Origin: Ilyonectria destructans
Taxonomy: Eukaryota; Ascomycota; Sordariomycetes; Hypocreales; Nectriaceae
Length of the DNA stretch: 64,000 nt
Assembly: GCA_020740775.1 (NCBI GenBank)
Contig: JAHEWK010000018.1
Coordinates: 62,001-126,000 of the forward strand
Direction: 5' to 3'
The notes under the pieces were generated by a model, which ran no database searches, had not been told where the DNA came from, and worked only from the letters and a program-made list of their open reading frames with translations. The position numbers and the translations under genes were made by a program. Within the stretch, counting starts at the first letter, position 1; the number at the start of each line of letters is the position of its first letter. Below, one piece after another: positions 1 through 11,194 of the stretch.

Positions 1-1029
1 TGCAGGGGTTCATAGTGGTGGGGTAGATCTATAACAACTAATTCTAGCTGAAGCCCACAGTTTATAACGGTTGTCATGTGACTAAACGGTGAGAGTCGGC
101 GCCTAGAAACTGTCGCTGTGTGCGATGATTGATCGAAGGACTGGATTAAGCGCCTCCAAAATTAGAGGGTTGAGACTCCGTTTTTGGAGGCACAGGAGTC
201 AAGAAATGGATGCAAATAGTCCGCAGACAAGAACTTGACGGGATCCCGTATTTTCTAAGAGCTATGGTCGTATGTGTTAGGGATAGAGTCTGGAGCAGTT
301 CATATCGCGCGAAGATCATTCCGGGTGGTTCGTAACGACCACTTGCTAGTCATATACATTCGCTTCGAAGACACAGGGGATCGGTACCTTATTGTTTCAT
401 CTATTGCAGATTTCTTTTTGGACAGCTTCTCATGGACGTTTTTGGAATATATAGCTCCAGAGATGTGACTTTACACAGCATCACCACTAATTGAGGCTTG
501 AGTTCAGATCGTCCAAGCAAACCGATCGTTTTTCTCTCTAACGGATCCAGGTAAGAATTCGATACCATTGACTTTATAAATATCAAAGACGCGACTAGAG
601 ATATGGATCAGACTGGAGGGATATTCGCCAGGTCGACCTCCAGCTTGAAGCCTTCGCCCTCTTGCGGAGAGTCCCGAGCAGAGACGCCGCTACCCACCAC
701 ATCGCTGTATTTGGCCCGTTTCGTTGATGTTTGGGTGGCTTCGGGCTCCGGTTTGGCCAGAAGTGACTCGCAAAGCCCTTTGGCGCATGGGGAATCAACC
801 TTGAATCATGTGCAGCATCTGCCAAACAGGGAAAACGCAATGCAATCCGGCAAGGACTCAATATCAATAGGGTGCCTGCCTCCGTGTACAGCTCGGTACT
901 ATATGTCCCCTCTGCCCAAGTCAAATTCACGGTCTCTGAAACTTGAACGAGGTCTTTGCGCTTTTTTGCATTTAACTTTGATATTATTTATCACGCGCTC
1001 ATTATGTGCTTGAATGGAAATATGACAAG
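1..1029. other. Region without a supportable gene
   Basis: Both strands of about 600-1010 carry overlapping open frames of 111 and 136 codons, but neither has a recognisable domain, splice-site pattern or start context, and they lie antisense to each other. I see no RNA gene, repeat or clear promoter. The part next to 1030 is the 3' flank of the reverse-strand DUF3176 gene. Confidence 0.4.
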
Positions 1030-3012
1030 CTATGTCTTTTCAAACAGTAGCCTGCCCTCATCTCGCACTGTTTGAGCTCTCATGCTACTAGCCACCTTCT
1101 GTAGGCCCTGCGGACTGAATGCTTCCTTCTCCTGCCGGTCCCAGCCTCTCAGCTCGTGAAATATCAGAGGGAGACTGGAGCTTTTCCATGAAGGCACAGG
1201 GCTGGCGCGGTCCCGGACGATCAGGATGAGGAGTAGAACCACTGTCAGAACCACGCAAGAAATCGGCAGTATGAGCCATTCCCACCTGACGGAAATGAAT
1301 GTCTGTGATTTCATCCCACTTCCGGCAATAGTTGTGCTGTTGGATGATGTGCGGATCGCCTCGGTCATGCTGTCTGCAATGTCGTCCATAAGGCCTGGAA
1401 TGTCATCGTTCTGGTTAAAATGCAACCCGAGATTGGGCGTGATTTGGACAGTATATATTTCGTCGTTGACGGGTAATGGTACTGTATGGTATACTTGTGT
1501 GAAGAGCTCGTAGAGGTAGTCCCTTATGTCACCGAAATCGAAGTAGTTGATTTTGAACGTGGTATTCTTTAGCGGCTTGTCCGGACCCGCTGCTTTCAAT
1601 TCGATTAACATTCTGTAATTTATCTTTTCCAAATTTCCAATGCTGTTGGATGGGGGATCTGGCATTTCTAGCAAAGCTTTTGGTCCAGAGAGTCGTCCTG
1701 CAGTTGCGTTGGCGAAGTACGGCTTCGTGAAAGTTCGAGCGCACAACGTAAGACTGCAGTTCATAGCTTCTGCAATGGGGAGAGTAGACCCGCGGTAGCT
1801 CTCCCAATCCAAGTCGGGATCAAGTTTGATATATGCAAAGTTGACGAGGCGGCCATTTGCGGAGACATACCCGGGCTCCATCTCAGCTTTGGAATTCCAC
1901 AGTGTGTGGAAAGTGGTCATGTCGGAAGCTGATCCAAAGTAGCCGAAGCGTGTGCCCAGAGTCATATTGATGGACGGCAAAGTATAGTTGCATTCGACTA
2001 CCTTCAAGGGCTCGCTGCTCGATGCACACGACGGCTGTACGCTGTCGGTCAGGTTTGTGCAGCTCCCGCAGACCCCTAGGGTCGTGATTGTAGGCCAATC
2101 GCAACGTTCGAAGGAACAGGGTATGGAGTGCGGACTCTGAGCCTTCCAGATCGGTGATAGGATGGCCGCCTGCATCGAAGAATGTACCTGAGCAGAGCCG
2201 TATGACCAGGCGTTACTCTTGGCAATCAAGTTGGTTGGGTCGTACACATGGCTCGTGAGGATCTTTGAAGGCATTCCGTCCACCTCTGTCAACTTGATGG
2301 GAAATTCGAATACGAGCTGCAGGAAGGGGTCCATGAGCAGAGACAGCAGCATGATGAACGAAGCGCATGTCGCTAATAATGTCGTCCTATGCTTAGATAC
2401 CATTAACAGGAAAGCGCCCCAGGGGCCTCGACTAGCGGCATCAAAGGTCTCCAAGTCGGTGAGTTTGCGTGGTTTGTTGTCGAAGTGAATCCATTTCAGC
2501 TGTGAAATGATCTCGGCGATGACCAGGAGGCAGGCTGATCTGCCGATTGTGCCGATGAGGGACACGACTGCGGTGGGCGATATGCTGTAACTGCCGTAGC
2601 CTAAGCCCCACTGATCGAGCTGCTTGCCGTGTTCGTAACAGAGAACGCCCACGATGGCGGACATGCAACTAAGGCTCAGGACGCACGCGGCGATTTCCCA
2701 CATCCATGAAGATTGAGCGCGCGGGACTGCGAGGCGAGCATCGGACCGTTCAGCGGCGCCTTGCGCTTCAGGGAAGGACTTTTGATGCCATTCACGAGGC
2801 TCGGACCCAAGCTGTGCGGGAAATGTCGCGTCCTGATGGTGTTCAGCGCTGAACTGTGGTTGGGAGCTGTATGATCCCCGCCATTCGGAATCGTGCTGGC
2901 CCTGCGGCGTCGAAGTACCGGAGCCGAGCGTGTCTGAGACGGAGGCAAGATAATTGGGAGCCAGGAGCTGGCTCTGGGGAGTGAGCCCATATCCGGGCGT
3001 TGTTTGCGCCAT
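1030..3012 (-). CDS. DUF3176 family multi-pass membrane protein
   Basis: An intronless frame encodes about 660 residues from the ATG at 3012. The frame is open further upstream to a GTG, but the ATG is preferred. A Ser/Gln-rich N-terminal tail of about 100 residues precedes three hydrophobic helices (about residues 105-126, 143-170 and 211-228). Between the second and third lies the family block SQLKW followed by FDAASRGPWG. A long region with many Asn-X-Ser/Thr sites, presumably lumenal or extracellular, follows. A last helix at about 575-598 (WLILPISCVVLTVVLLL) is followed by the typical WKSSSLPLIFHEL tail. These are the hallmarks of DUF3176, an abundant fungal membrane family of unknown function. 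No frameshift or stop is seen and the length is normal. Family assignment is firm; its function is unknown. Confidence 0.85.
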   Translation of the reverse strand: MAQTTPGYGLTPQSQLLAPNYLASVSDTLGSGTSTPQGQHDSEWRGSYSSQPQFSAEHHQDATFPAQLGSEPREWHQKSFPEAQGAAERSDARLAVPRAQSSWMWEIAACVLSLSCMSAIVGVLCYEHGKQLDQWGLGYGSYSISPTAVVSLIGTIGRSACLLVIAEIISQLKWIHFDNKPRKLTDLETFDAASRGPWGAFLLMVSKHRTTLLATCASFIMLLSLLMDPFLQLVFEFPIKLTEVDGMPSKILTSHVYDPTNLIAKSNAWSYGSAQVHSSMQAAILSPIWKAQSPHSIPCSFERCDWPTITTLGVCGSCTNLTDSVQPSCASSSEPLKVVECNYTLPSINMTLGTRFGYFGSASDMTTFHTLWNSKAEMEPGYVSANGRLVNFAYIKLDPDLDWESYRGSTLPIAEAMNCSLTLCARTFTKPYFANATAGRLSGPKALLEMPDPPSNSIGNLEKINYRMLIELKAAGPDKPLKNTTFKINYFDFGDIRDYLYELFTQVYHTVPLPVNDEIYTVQITPNLGLHFNQNDDIPGLMDDIADSMTEAIRTSSNSTTIAGSGMKSQTFISVRWEWLILPISCVVLTVVLLLILIVRDRASPVPSWKSSSLPLIFHELRGWDRQEKEAFSPQGLQKVASSMRAQTVRDEGRLLFEKT

Positions 3013-3791
3013 GGCGGGCCGAACATGAACGAAGCGGTCCGTTTGGAAGACACAGGGACACGGGGACACAGTGGCGGCGGGCAGTGCGAGTCTTTTATTG
3101 ATCACGGACGGAACGGAAGGACTTATTAAAATAGACCAGGACTTGGATTGAACCAGGATCAGGATTATTAAACGCGAAACTGTGAGGGGCTGTGGAGCGG
3201 CGCAGATGCAGCTCGTCTAGCCGCAGCGTCTCGTAAAGGATGAGCCACGTCCGATTCTGGAAACCTCTGCGACAATCGGAAGACATGTGGCCCACGCCAT
3301 CCATGAATTGAATACTGGTTCAAGCCAGATAAGCAGTAATTTTAAGTTAATTACCACGTTGCCACGCTGAACAGACCACTCTAGTTTCCATCCATGCGAC
3401 CGCCTGGGACGGTTCAAGTACGCCTAGTGGCAGGGATCACACACCCTGCCAGCCCTGCCAGCCCTGGTGAAGATTGTCCCTGTACGTATTCATTCACTGG
3501 GTTCAAAACAAGAAGAAAAAAAAAGAAGAAAAAATCGCCCCACACAGAGACCTTGCATCTTCAAGCATGAGTGGTCCAGAACGCCTCTTGGCGGCCCCCA
3601 ACTGGACAGTCAACTGACCCCATGCCCCGCCTGGCGAAGTTGTCACTGCTCCAAGGCAGCTTCAGCCTCGCTTGCTTGCCAAGGGACATAGCCCCCAAAG
3701 AGACCTTGCATAATTAAGCACAAGGGGCCCACAACGTGCCGTAGTACTGTAGATCGGGGATCCTCCCCTAAATTCGCCGTAGGGCTGTCAA
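3013..3791. other. Intergenic region with an imperfect direct repeat
   Basis: This is the shared upstream region of the reverse-strand DUF3176 gene and the forward NRPS remnant. It contains no gene. Two imperfect copies of a roughly 38 bp segment starting AGAGACCTTGCAT occur at 3546-3583 and 3699-3736, each ending near AACG, about 70 percent identical by eye. Their meaning is unknown. They could be regulatory sites or a small relic duplication. Confidence 0.35.
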
Positions 3792-6700
3792 ATGCTGCTC
3801 TCACACCCTGTCGCTATTACCGAGTGGCCGAAGAGAGCCAAACTCAGCTTCCGCAGCCAGCCGATGTGTGGCACAACCATCAACCATCTGAAACTGAATG
3901 GGAGCATCCATTTGGTGGTGTGCCGGCGAGCTATACCTGACGGGCCTTGGAAGATTTTGGTGGTCAACCTTGAGGGTTCAAAAAGCCCATTTACAGATCC
4001 AGGAGTCCTACCTCTTTCTGTGAGTCCGGAGAGCCTGATTTATGCTCTTCAAACATCAGGAACAACTGGAGAGCCGAAAACCTTTACCATCAAGCACACA
4101 GCCTTTGTCACTGGCGCTATTACCAGAGAGTTCTTGATCGAGAGAGGATCGGGCAAGCGCGTCTTGCAATTTGGTCTCTACACTTTCCGCCTTGCGATTG
4201 AAAATATCCTGACCACTCTCACCGCTGGAGGCTGTCTATGTATCCCTTCGGACAGCGCCATGATGGACGACCTATCTGGCTACATGCAAGAAGCCAAGGT
4301 CAACTTTGCCAACGTCACGCCATCGGTGGCACGTACTCTGGAGCCCGATAGAGTACCGAGCTTGAAAGTCCCACTCGTCTCGGGCGAACTACCCGATCGC
4401 GACTTGATCACTACTTGGGCCGGCCGCGTCCATCTCATCAACGGGTACGGTCCGAGTGAGTTCACGGCCAAGCAGACACTGAACTTCAATATGACTCAAG
4501 ACGACCCCCAGAATCTCGGTCGAGCTGTGGGCTCCAGTCTGTGGGTAGTTGATCCGGAGAATCATGAACGCTTGAGTCCTCTTGGAGCCATCGGGGAACT
4601 ATTGATCGAGGGGCCAACCCTGGCCAATGGCTACATCAAGAGGCCTTCCGAGACGACCAAACGATTCATCTCTACCCCAGCATGGCTTCGCGAGTTCCGC
4701 GAGATGCCGACGACTGTGTTCAAGACGGGCGATCTAATGAGATACAACACGGATGGAACCCTGACGAGCATTGGTCGCGCCGATGGCCAGGTCAAACTCC
4801 ACGGTCAGAGGTTTGAAGCCAAAGAGGTCGAGCACCACATCAGAAAATGCTTTCCTGATGAGCAAATCGATGTTTTGGTCGACGTGGTGAGATTCCAAGG
4901 ACAAGAGTCGGACGTTGCAGCCGCCTTTCTCGCCTCAAAAGAGCACGAGTTGCAGAACACTCTGGAGTTGAACGCGGCACTGAGCGAGCAGATCCAAAGC
5001 GAAAAAGAAAGGATAGTCGAGAATTTATCTTGCTTCTTGCCCCGCTACATGGTTCCTAGCATCTTCTTCGGTGTCTCCATGATGCCGGTCACCGCGAACG
5101 GCAAGGTAGACCGGCGAGGACTCAAGGCGTTTAGCTCCCAGCTACCCATCAACGATGCAGGGGCTAAAGATGACGTTAAAGCGATGAGACTTCCCAGATC
5201 ATATGAGGAGAAGACGCTGCATAGCCTTTGGCAGAAAGTACTGGGGTTGGAAGGGGATCGTTTTGGAGTCGACCATCACTTTTTTGAGCTCGGCGGCAGC
5301 TCCATGGCGGCAATCCGGCTGGTCTCAATGGCTCGTGAAGCTCAAGCTTCTCTGACTGTACAGGCCATCCTGACATACCCAGTGCTGCGGGATATGTCCC
5401 TGCAGGTCAAAAGAATCGATACCAACACATCTCTAACGAGCGTGCCTGCATTCTCTTTACTAGAAGAAATTGGTCGCAGCGAAGACCAATTGAAAGCTAC
5501 ACTTTCGGTCCACGGAATAGCAGAAACCAGTGTGGAGGATGCATACCCCCTGCTTGCCCTGCAGAGTTACTATATGAAAAAGGCAGTGACATTCCCAGCC
5601 TCTACCTCGTGGGAGCATGTTTACGAGTTGCCAAACAACATCGATCTTGACAGATTAGAATCGGCACTCGAGTTTGTTTGGAAGGCTAACGCGAGTCTTC
5701 GGACTCGCGTAGTTTCCATCTCGGGGAGGTTTGTCCAGGTCGTCTGCAACGAGGGTTTCGTCTGCCGTCGTCTTACAAGGCTAAAGTCATGCTTTGAACA
5801 AGACCAGGGATCGGGCTGGGCGCTTGGTGATCCACTGAGTCGTTTCGGTATCGTCGTTGATGAACAAAATGGCTCTCATTTAGTCTGGTCTACCAACCAC
5901 GTTGTCTGGGATGGTTGGAGCCGCACGCTCATCTTCCAGGATATCGACTACGCCTACCAGCATGGGTCACTGCCTTTGGTGCGACCATCTTACAAGGACT
6001 TCATCGCTCACGTTTGTCGTCACAGCAGTCCTAAGAGGCTTCTTGACTCTTCCCTTCTGAAACAAGAGTACATCGGTCGTCAATTCACTCCACTATCCCG
6101 GACACATTGGGCCGAACACATTGTCCAAAACAGCAGGCGAATGACCATGACCGTCAACTTGCCTGTTCCCAAGGAGCTGGCTGTGTCACGAACATCCCTT
6201 TTGCTTACCGCTTGGACGTTGACGGTAGCCATTGTGGAAGAGTCTAATAGTGTCCTCACAGCGAACGAAGTCAGCGGCCGTGAAAGCTCTTTTCCCGGTA
6301 TCGAGAATCTTGCGGAGCCTGCAGTTGCTGCCATCCCTCTTTGCGTTGGTCTTGAACCACGCACAATCCGCGAGCACGCTGCCCTCGTCCAGAGACATAC
6401 AATAGAGGCTATATCGATTGAGCATGCCGTTGACTGGGATGAGCAACTTCTGTCGCAAATGGAAACCTCGGCGTATTGGATCTTGATCAATGACGAAGAT
6501 GAGAGCAAGGATCCACCCACCGAGGCAATGCAGCTTCGGAGGAGTAGAGCTGAGAAGATTGGGGTTGGCATGTGGCCTTTCCATCTGACCTTCAATGTCC
6601 ATGCAGAAAGCAGATGCGTCGAGTTGCAGGCTTTGTTCAACGTGGATATGGTGGCGGTCGAAAAGGCGGTGAAGCTCTTTGCTTGTCTTAAGTTTATCCT

Positions 6701-6989
6701 ACACTCGGCTCTCGGTTCTGGCGGATTGGACTTGAACACGATGGACCTGAAATCGGCTGTGGATGACCAGCTGCAAGGCGATGGGGGTATCGTCGAGGAA
6801 GTTGAAGCAAACTCTTCAATTGAGCTTGCTTCTATGGTCCACGACATAATCCATATGTACAGAGATGGCAGGTTTTTGATTGCAAGTCGGTGCTCCACGT
6901 GGAAGCTGCTTGGTCATGAACAATCTGCGTTTCTTCTTTCGACCAGGCCTTTAGTATTTTCCTTGTTGCCTATAATGTTAATATTCTGA
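3792..6989 (+). pseudogene. Truncated NRPS module (A-T-C) remnant
   Basis: The frame encodes 1065 residues of a non-ribosomal peptide synthetase but begins inside an adenylation domain: motifs A1-A2 are missing and the first recognisable one is A3 (TSGTTGEPK, about residues 88-96). Then come A5 (INGYGPSEF, about 216), A7 (FKTGDLMRY, about 310), A8 (GRADGQVKLHGQR, about 328-340) and A10 (NGKVDR, about 436). The carrier-protein motif FFELGGSSM follows, with the phosphopantetheine serine near 504. The condensation domain has VEDAYP (about 581) and NHVVWDG (about 702-708), which keeps the second, catalytic His. In the A4 region (about 127-137) the pocket-floor Asp that contacts the substrate alpha-amino group is replaced by Arg133 (YTFRL). 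After the condensation domain the frame runs about 100 residues and stops with no next domain. No start context or upstream A-domain DNA is visible. The fragment is probably non-functional, although the remaining frame is open. Confidence 0.8.
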
Positions 6990-7227
6990 CTCAGGTGAAG
7001 ATTCCACACCTTTAGATTGACCTCTACTACTATGTGGCGCACTACGAAACGATCTGCCTCATCCTCGTCGTCGTCCTCGTCGTTCTCATCGCTGTGGCCG
7101 TCACCGTGGACTCCATCCCTCGCCTTCACGATCCAGTACCGCGCATACCGGCCCTTGGCTAGGGCCTAGAGCTGACCGGTGCGGTAGCCGGGCCTACCAC
7201 CATCCCGGCTATCATGTGTGGCCATGT

Positions 7228-7680
7228 TCATCCGATCGTGGGACAGATGCCAGCAGCTCGTGTAGCGGTAGCCGGCGTACGTGCCGAGTGCGGCGATCGC
7301 CTGGCTTCCATCGACTGGCAACTCGACCGTCGTCGGGTTCCTGGAGCGGCGGTAGTGCGATCCAACCGCACTGGCGCTGGGCTTGATTGCAGCGGGACAT
7401 TGTAGATAGACCGGGCAGTAGTATAGATAGTAAGAAGACTAGCCACGATCGAACCAGAACGTCTTCTTATCTGAGCATACGTTCGCTCCAACTCCTTCCT
7501 CGCCTTCTCGCTTTTAATTATAGACTCAGTTATCTTCGTACGATCTTGCGTCCCCTTCCGGTTCTGACAACATCGCAGCACAGCTAATACTCTCTCCCCT
7601 GTATACTCTGCCGGATCTACTAGAAATAGCAGGTGCTCATTTGTGTATACTCCCTTATTATTATCTATCTTAATGATATT
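7228..7680 (-). pseudogene. Unrecognised coding relic entering an AT-rich patch
   Basis: The reverse strand holds an open frame of 117 codons at 7228-7581. Read upstream without a start, it continues through about 7680 into AT-rich DNA, with amphipathic, charge-rich protein-like sequence (blocks such as SEKARKELERTYAQ). The C-terminal part, rich in Arg, Ala, Thr and Pro, looks out of frame. I do not recognise a family. It may be the edge of a degraded mobile element, because its 5' side merges with the AT-rich stretch at 7620-7800. Confidence 0.3.
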
Positions 7681-7800
7681 AATTTATAACACCTCAGGAT
7701 TAAGGTCATTATTATAGTTTTAGTAATTATAATTATTAATAGTTAGAAGTAATTATATAATAATTATTTTAAAATAAATATCTCATATTTTTAAAACCCG
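7620..7800. repeat. Short AT-rich tract
   Basis: About 180 bases of almost pure A/T (for example TTATAATTATTAATAGTTAG) between GC-normal flanks. No gene or terminal repeat is visible. The composition matches the large RIP-like islands elsewhere in the window, so this is probably a small remnant of degraded repeat DNA. Confidence 0.5.
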
Positions 7801-7927
7801 AGAAAAGTGGGGCACTTGAGGTTCTTGTTGCGGGCCGCGAGCAGGCCGTGACAATGTTCTCAAGCTATTAAACTACACTGTGAAGCAAAAGGATTGCGCG
7901 TGTCCTGTTTTGGATTCTACTTGGTAC

Positions 7928-8332
7928 CTAAGGTTCGTTACAGTCCAATATGCCTCTGGAACACTCCTTGTCCTTTCGCGCGTTGTTCTCCTTCCCTGGA
8001 GCGTTTTCTCCGGCACGGGCCGGCCCAGCTTTTAACCATTCCTCTTTAGTCCAGGGTAAGCTAATAAAGTGGGCGAGGTCGGTAGGCGGCATGCCCCACA
8101 TTGCCAACCAGGGATTGGCGGAGTAGGGATACGGATCACCATGCATAAGGGCCACTGCGTAAGTACAGCTGAACGAGATTGTCCGGGTTAGGCAAATAAT
8201 TGTGGCTGGCTGAAGAGGTTCCAGACCAACTGGATTTCTGATCCAGACCATCAAAATCCTATGGATTAGTGGAAAGCATGACCCTGCTAAAGCTAGAACA
8301 ACTGTCTCAACCTTGTGATAACTATTTGTCAT
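7928..8332 (-). CDS. Hypothetical small protein, 134 residues
   Basis: A single open frame with an ATG at 8332. The N-terminal half has moderately hydrophobic stretches (VVLALAGSCFPLIHRILMVW). The middle has a Trp/Pro-rich segment (NPWLAMWGMPPTDLAHF, then LPWTKEEWLKAG) and the tail is highly charged. I recognise no family. Amino-acid usage is more protein-like than the antisense frames, but there is no homology-based support and it could be a relic of a larger gene. It lies tail-away from the aegerolysin-like gene, with about 500 bases between their starts. Confidence 0.35.
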   Translation of the reverse strand: MTNSYHKVETVVLALAGSCFPLIHRILMVWIRNPVGLEPLQPATIICLTRTISFSCTYAVALMHGDPYPYSANPWLAMWGMPPTDLAHFISLPWTKEEWLKAGPARAGENAPGKENNARKDKECSRGILDCNEP

Positions 8333-8743
8333 GATTCACTATGAACACACCTTAGCTCTGACGTGATCACACGCAATTCATTATTTCGGCCGGCAAGGTA
8401 TCATGAAACAGAACAGTGAGCAGAAGTACGAGCTGAAAATGTACAACTTCTGTAACAGCTAGATAGCTTTGCTGTGGTGACCCACCATGCCCGCCCAGAC
8501 CGGTCCTCACGACGCCACTTCGCGACTCGCATGCGACTTGTAACATTTTTATACATTTTTAGTAACTCCTAGGTAAGCCACAAGCAGCGTCTCTAGGCAG
8601 ATAGACTCGGTATGGGTTCACGCTTAAACGAGATATTCACTCTACTGTAAGCCTTACCAGTGGATAATGTTTATGATATTGGTGGTCTGAGTGTAGGCAA
8701 TCAACGACCCTGTGCTGTGCCATGTCGATCATCATCGGACGGA
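8333..8743. other. Intergenic region upstream of the aegerolysin-like gene
   Basis: No gene is seen. This is the divergent upstream region between the small reverse-strand frame and the forward aegerolysin-like gene. It contains several T-rich patches but no recognised repeat. Confidence 0.4.
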
Positions 8744-8750
8744 TATAAAA
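8744..8750 (+). promoter_or_regulatory. TATA box of the aegerolysin-like gene
   Basis: TATAAAAAGGG lies about 110 bases before the ATG at 8859. The intervening leader is C- and CA-rich, as in many highly expressed fungal genes. Confidence 0.5.
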
Positions 8751-8858
8751 AGGGCCACTGCTACCCGCCATTTGGCTGTTGCTTCAACTCAACCCAGCCT
8801 CAAGCTCAATACATCACAACACACCATATTATTCAATACTTATCAACCCACTGCCATC

Positions 8859-9264
8859 ATGTCGGACCCGCGCTCCACTCAAATCTTCATCCAGAACAAC
8901 ACTGGCTTGGAGCTCGACCTTGCTACTGAATCACTTTCCCCTGGCCTCTGGCAAACTTCTCCGCCGTCAACAATTCCCGATACTGGATCAGCAAGTTTTC
9001 TGGCAGTTTCCGATGTTACCAACAACGGCGATACAGGTAGCTTTACCTACAACAGCGCTGCTGGCCCCTTCACTTCCAGTTTCACCAATCCCAACGAGGG
9101 TAAAGATGTCTATAACCAGTCAGCCCCAGAAAACTACACATCAACCCCGGTTGGTGGCGGCGGTGACAACGCTCAAATCACCTGGATTCTTCGTGAGTGT
9201 CCATCCTGGCTTTGCTGTATCGTGGAACGTCAGACTCATTCTTCTTTTAGAGAAGGAAGAATAG
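8859..9264 (+). CDS. Aegerolysin/crystal-protein ET79-like small protein
   Basis: Two exons (8859-9192 and 9251-9264) separated by a 58 nt intron (GTGAGT...TTTTAG) encode 115 residues. The ATG sits in CCATCATGTC after a CA-rich leader. There is no signal peptide and no cysteine in the predicted protein. The N-terminal strand has a FIQNNTG block, followed by a GLWQTSPPSTI block, a Gly/Asn-rich middle (SFTYNSAAG), a Gly-rich turn and a short final strand ending ITWILQKEE. This layout (short, Cys-free, all-beta, GxW then PP) fits the aegerolysin superfamily, which includes small bacterial crystal proteins and fungal membrane-lipid-binding proteins. Some members form pores only with a larger partner, and no such partner is seen in the window. 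The splice model is strongly supported by frame; family assignment is moderate and no activity can be inferred. Confidence 0.6.
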
Positions 9265-11194
9265 TACCCTCACGCAAACACGCAGAAAGAGACTCGATCG
9301 TTGTGCGATTGCTGATAGTGGATATCACACGGGCTAGATGGAGCTCTTTTAGACAACATAACTCAGAATTCCATTTGAACTGAATCTTCATTTTACCATA
9401 AGAGTGAGCGGAAACAACTTCGAATATGAATCAAGCCGACAGCACGAATAAAGATTGCGTGATGCTAACCACGCGTATGGAACAAATCATTGATCTGGTC
9501 CTGAATAGGAAATAAGTGCACACACCGAGCATATTTCGTAGTTAGATCGAGCTTTTACGAGAGTATTAATACTTACTTATTTTACAGGCCAGCACTGTAC
9601 AGTGGTGTTCGTAGCTAAAAGTCGCTTCTTCACACTAAACCTTTTACCTCCAACTTGTACAGCCATTCTACGCTTTCTTTTTCTAGTCAGCCCTATTTTA
9701 TTTAATGCTGACGCCTCAATACGGTCAAGGCCCAGAACATCAGCTTCAAGACAACAATCTATCACATAGGCTGCCAAATTTATGGTACGACCTTTAGATA
9801 TTGCAGCCGGCATTATACTGTTACACTTTGATCCATAGATCGCTCAAATATCCCAGTTAATTCGGGGTTCTACGGCCTTATTTTCGCAAGGGAGCATCAA
9901 GGCGAAGCGCGTCATCTACATACCCAAAGGATGAATCCCACTGAAGATGAAAACAGCACCGGTGTTGGGCAACTTTGTCTCTCTAACGGGCCTCAGAAAG
10001 ATCCTCTCGTTAGGAGTGGATTGATTGCAAGATCGGACCGGTGCTGTTGAAAGCTTCCGATCAGTTTGGAAATGATTTTCATTATCAGTAGTGGCGGAAC
10101 TAAGTGCCTCAATCTCGTGGGTGAAGGGTTTGCGGAGCGAACTTCCCCGCATTACGTAGGTAGGTAGTAAGACATCGCCTATGTACTTTGTACTCTTAAT
10201 CGTGTCGCAATTCTCTCATGATATGGCTTTGCATCTGGCCGCGCTTAGACCTCCCCTCATAACCGAACTTGACAACACTAGTCGACCAAGTAGGAAAGAA
10301 CAACACAAACTACTGCAATGCCTTTAATAAACTATTGAAAAGTGAGTGGGGATTTCGAGGCAATCTAGTGGTGCAGCCAACTATTCTATCAGCTGGTTGA
10401 TGTGAGACACAAACAGGGGTCTCATAAAGCGTCATCAGACTTTAGGGCGGTCTAGACCGCGCTACCAGCCCAAACTAGTCATAGTCTTTGGTGTACTATT
10501 GAATACCTAGGTAGACAACAAACCTGTGGTTATAGGTTCCTGCTTCTTGCATGAGCTGACAATTGCATCACGCTGAGCTAATTCTGTCCGGGCCCTAATT
10601 CCTGAAGGTTGCGGCAGAACTAATCCACAGCTGTACAGTGGTTGGCTTCGATTATTCCACCCTTATCACACCGCCATGTCAGCACTTACGCATGCTACGC
10701 AAAACAGACGCAGGGGATGACTGAATCCGTGCCGGCCGGAATAGATGAACCTACGTGGATGGCATTAAAAATCTAATACATTCGTGATCAGCGGTAGCGC
10801 ATGCTTCAACAGCAATAAACCAGCTCAGCGCCCCACATGGATTATGGCTAGCTGAACCTCCAATTTGAGAGTCTGAGCTGAAAGAAGAGTGAGCGACTAG
10901 CGTTATTGAACTTGAGGGCTAGGTACCTAGATAGCCAAGCGGGAGTTATGTTTCATTGTTGCTGATTTCTCATGCATGGATGCGGAAGAAACCCTCCATG
11001 ACTATTTATCTCTTCACCTGAAGCGGAGAGTTCAAAGTTCGCAGCTTTAAGTGTGGCATGATCGCTACTTTATCCAAGAATGCAAGGTGAGACTCACGGA
11101 CATTAGCTATACATTAGCATCAAAGATATCTCCCATCCTATCTCCTCTGTTAATAGCGGAATCATTTCTCTCTTCTTCTGAATAGCCCATCGCC
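9265..11194. other. Long intergenic region with no convincing gene
   Basis: About 1.9 kb with only two short reverse-strand frames of 78 codons each (9577-9813 and 9916-10152), neither with a recognisable motif. The final 60 bases before 11195 are pyrimidine-rich (CTCTCTTCTTC), typical of a fungal promoter or leader. No RNA gene or repeat was identified. Confidence 0.4.

Noticed and set aside
811..843. A C-x2-C-x6-C pattern (CSICQTGKTQC) resembling the first half of a Zn2Cys6 cluster
   Set aside because: It lacks the usual Arg/Lys-rich loop, is followed by a stop within eight codons and has no second half nearby. Probably chance.
595..1013. Overlapping antisense frames of 111 and 136 codons
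   Set aside because: No domain, no splice pattern, and each is equally plausible against the other. Treated as chance open frames.
9577..10152. Two 78-codon reverse frames
   Set aside because: No family, no promoter or splice evidence, and no join between them that makes a convincing protein.
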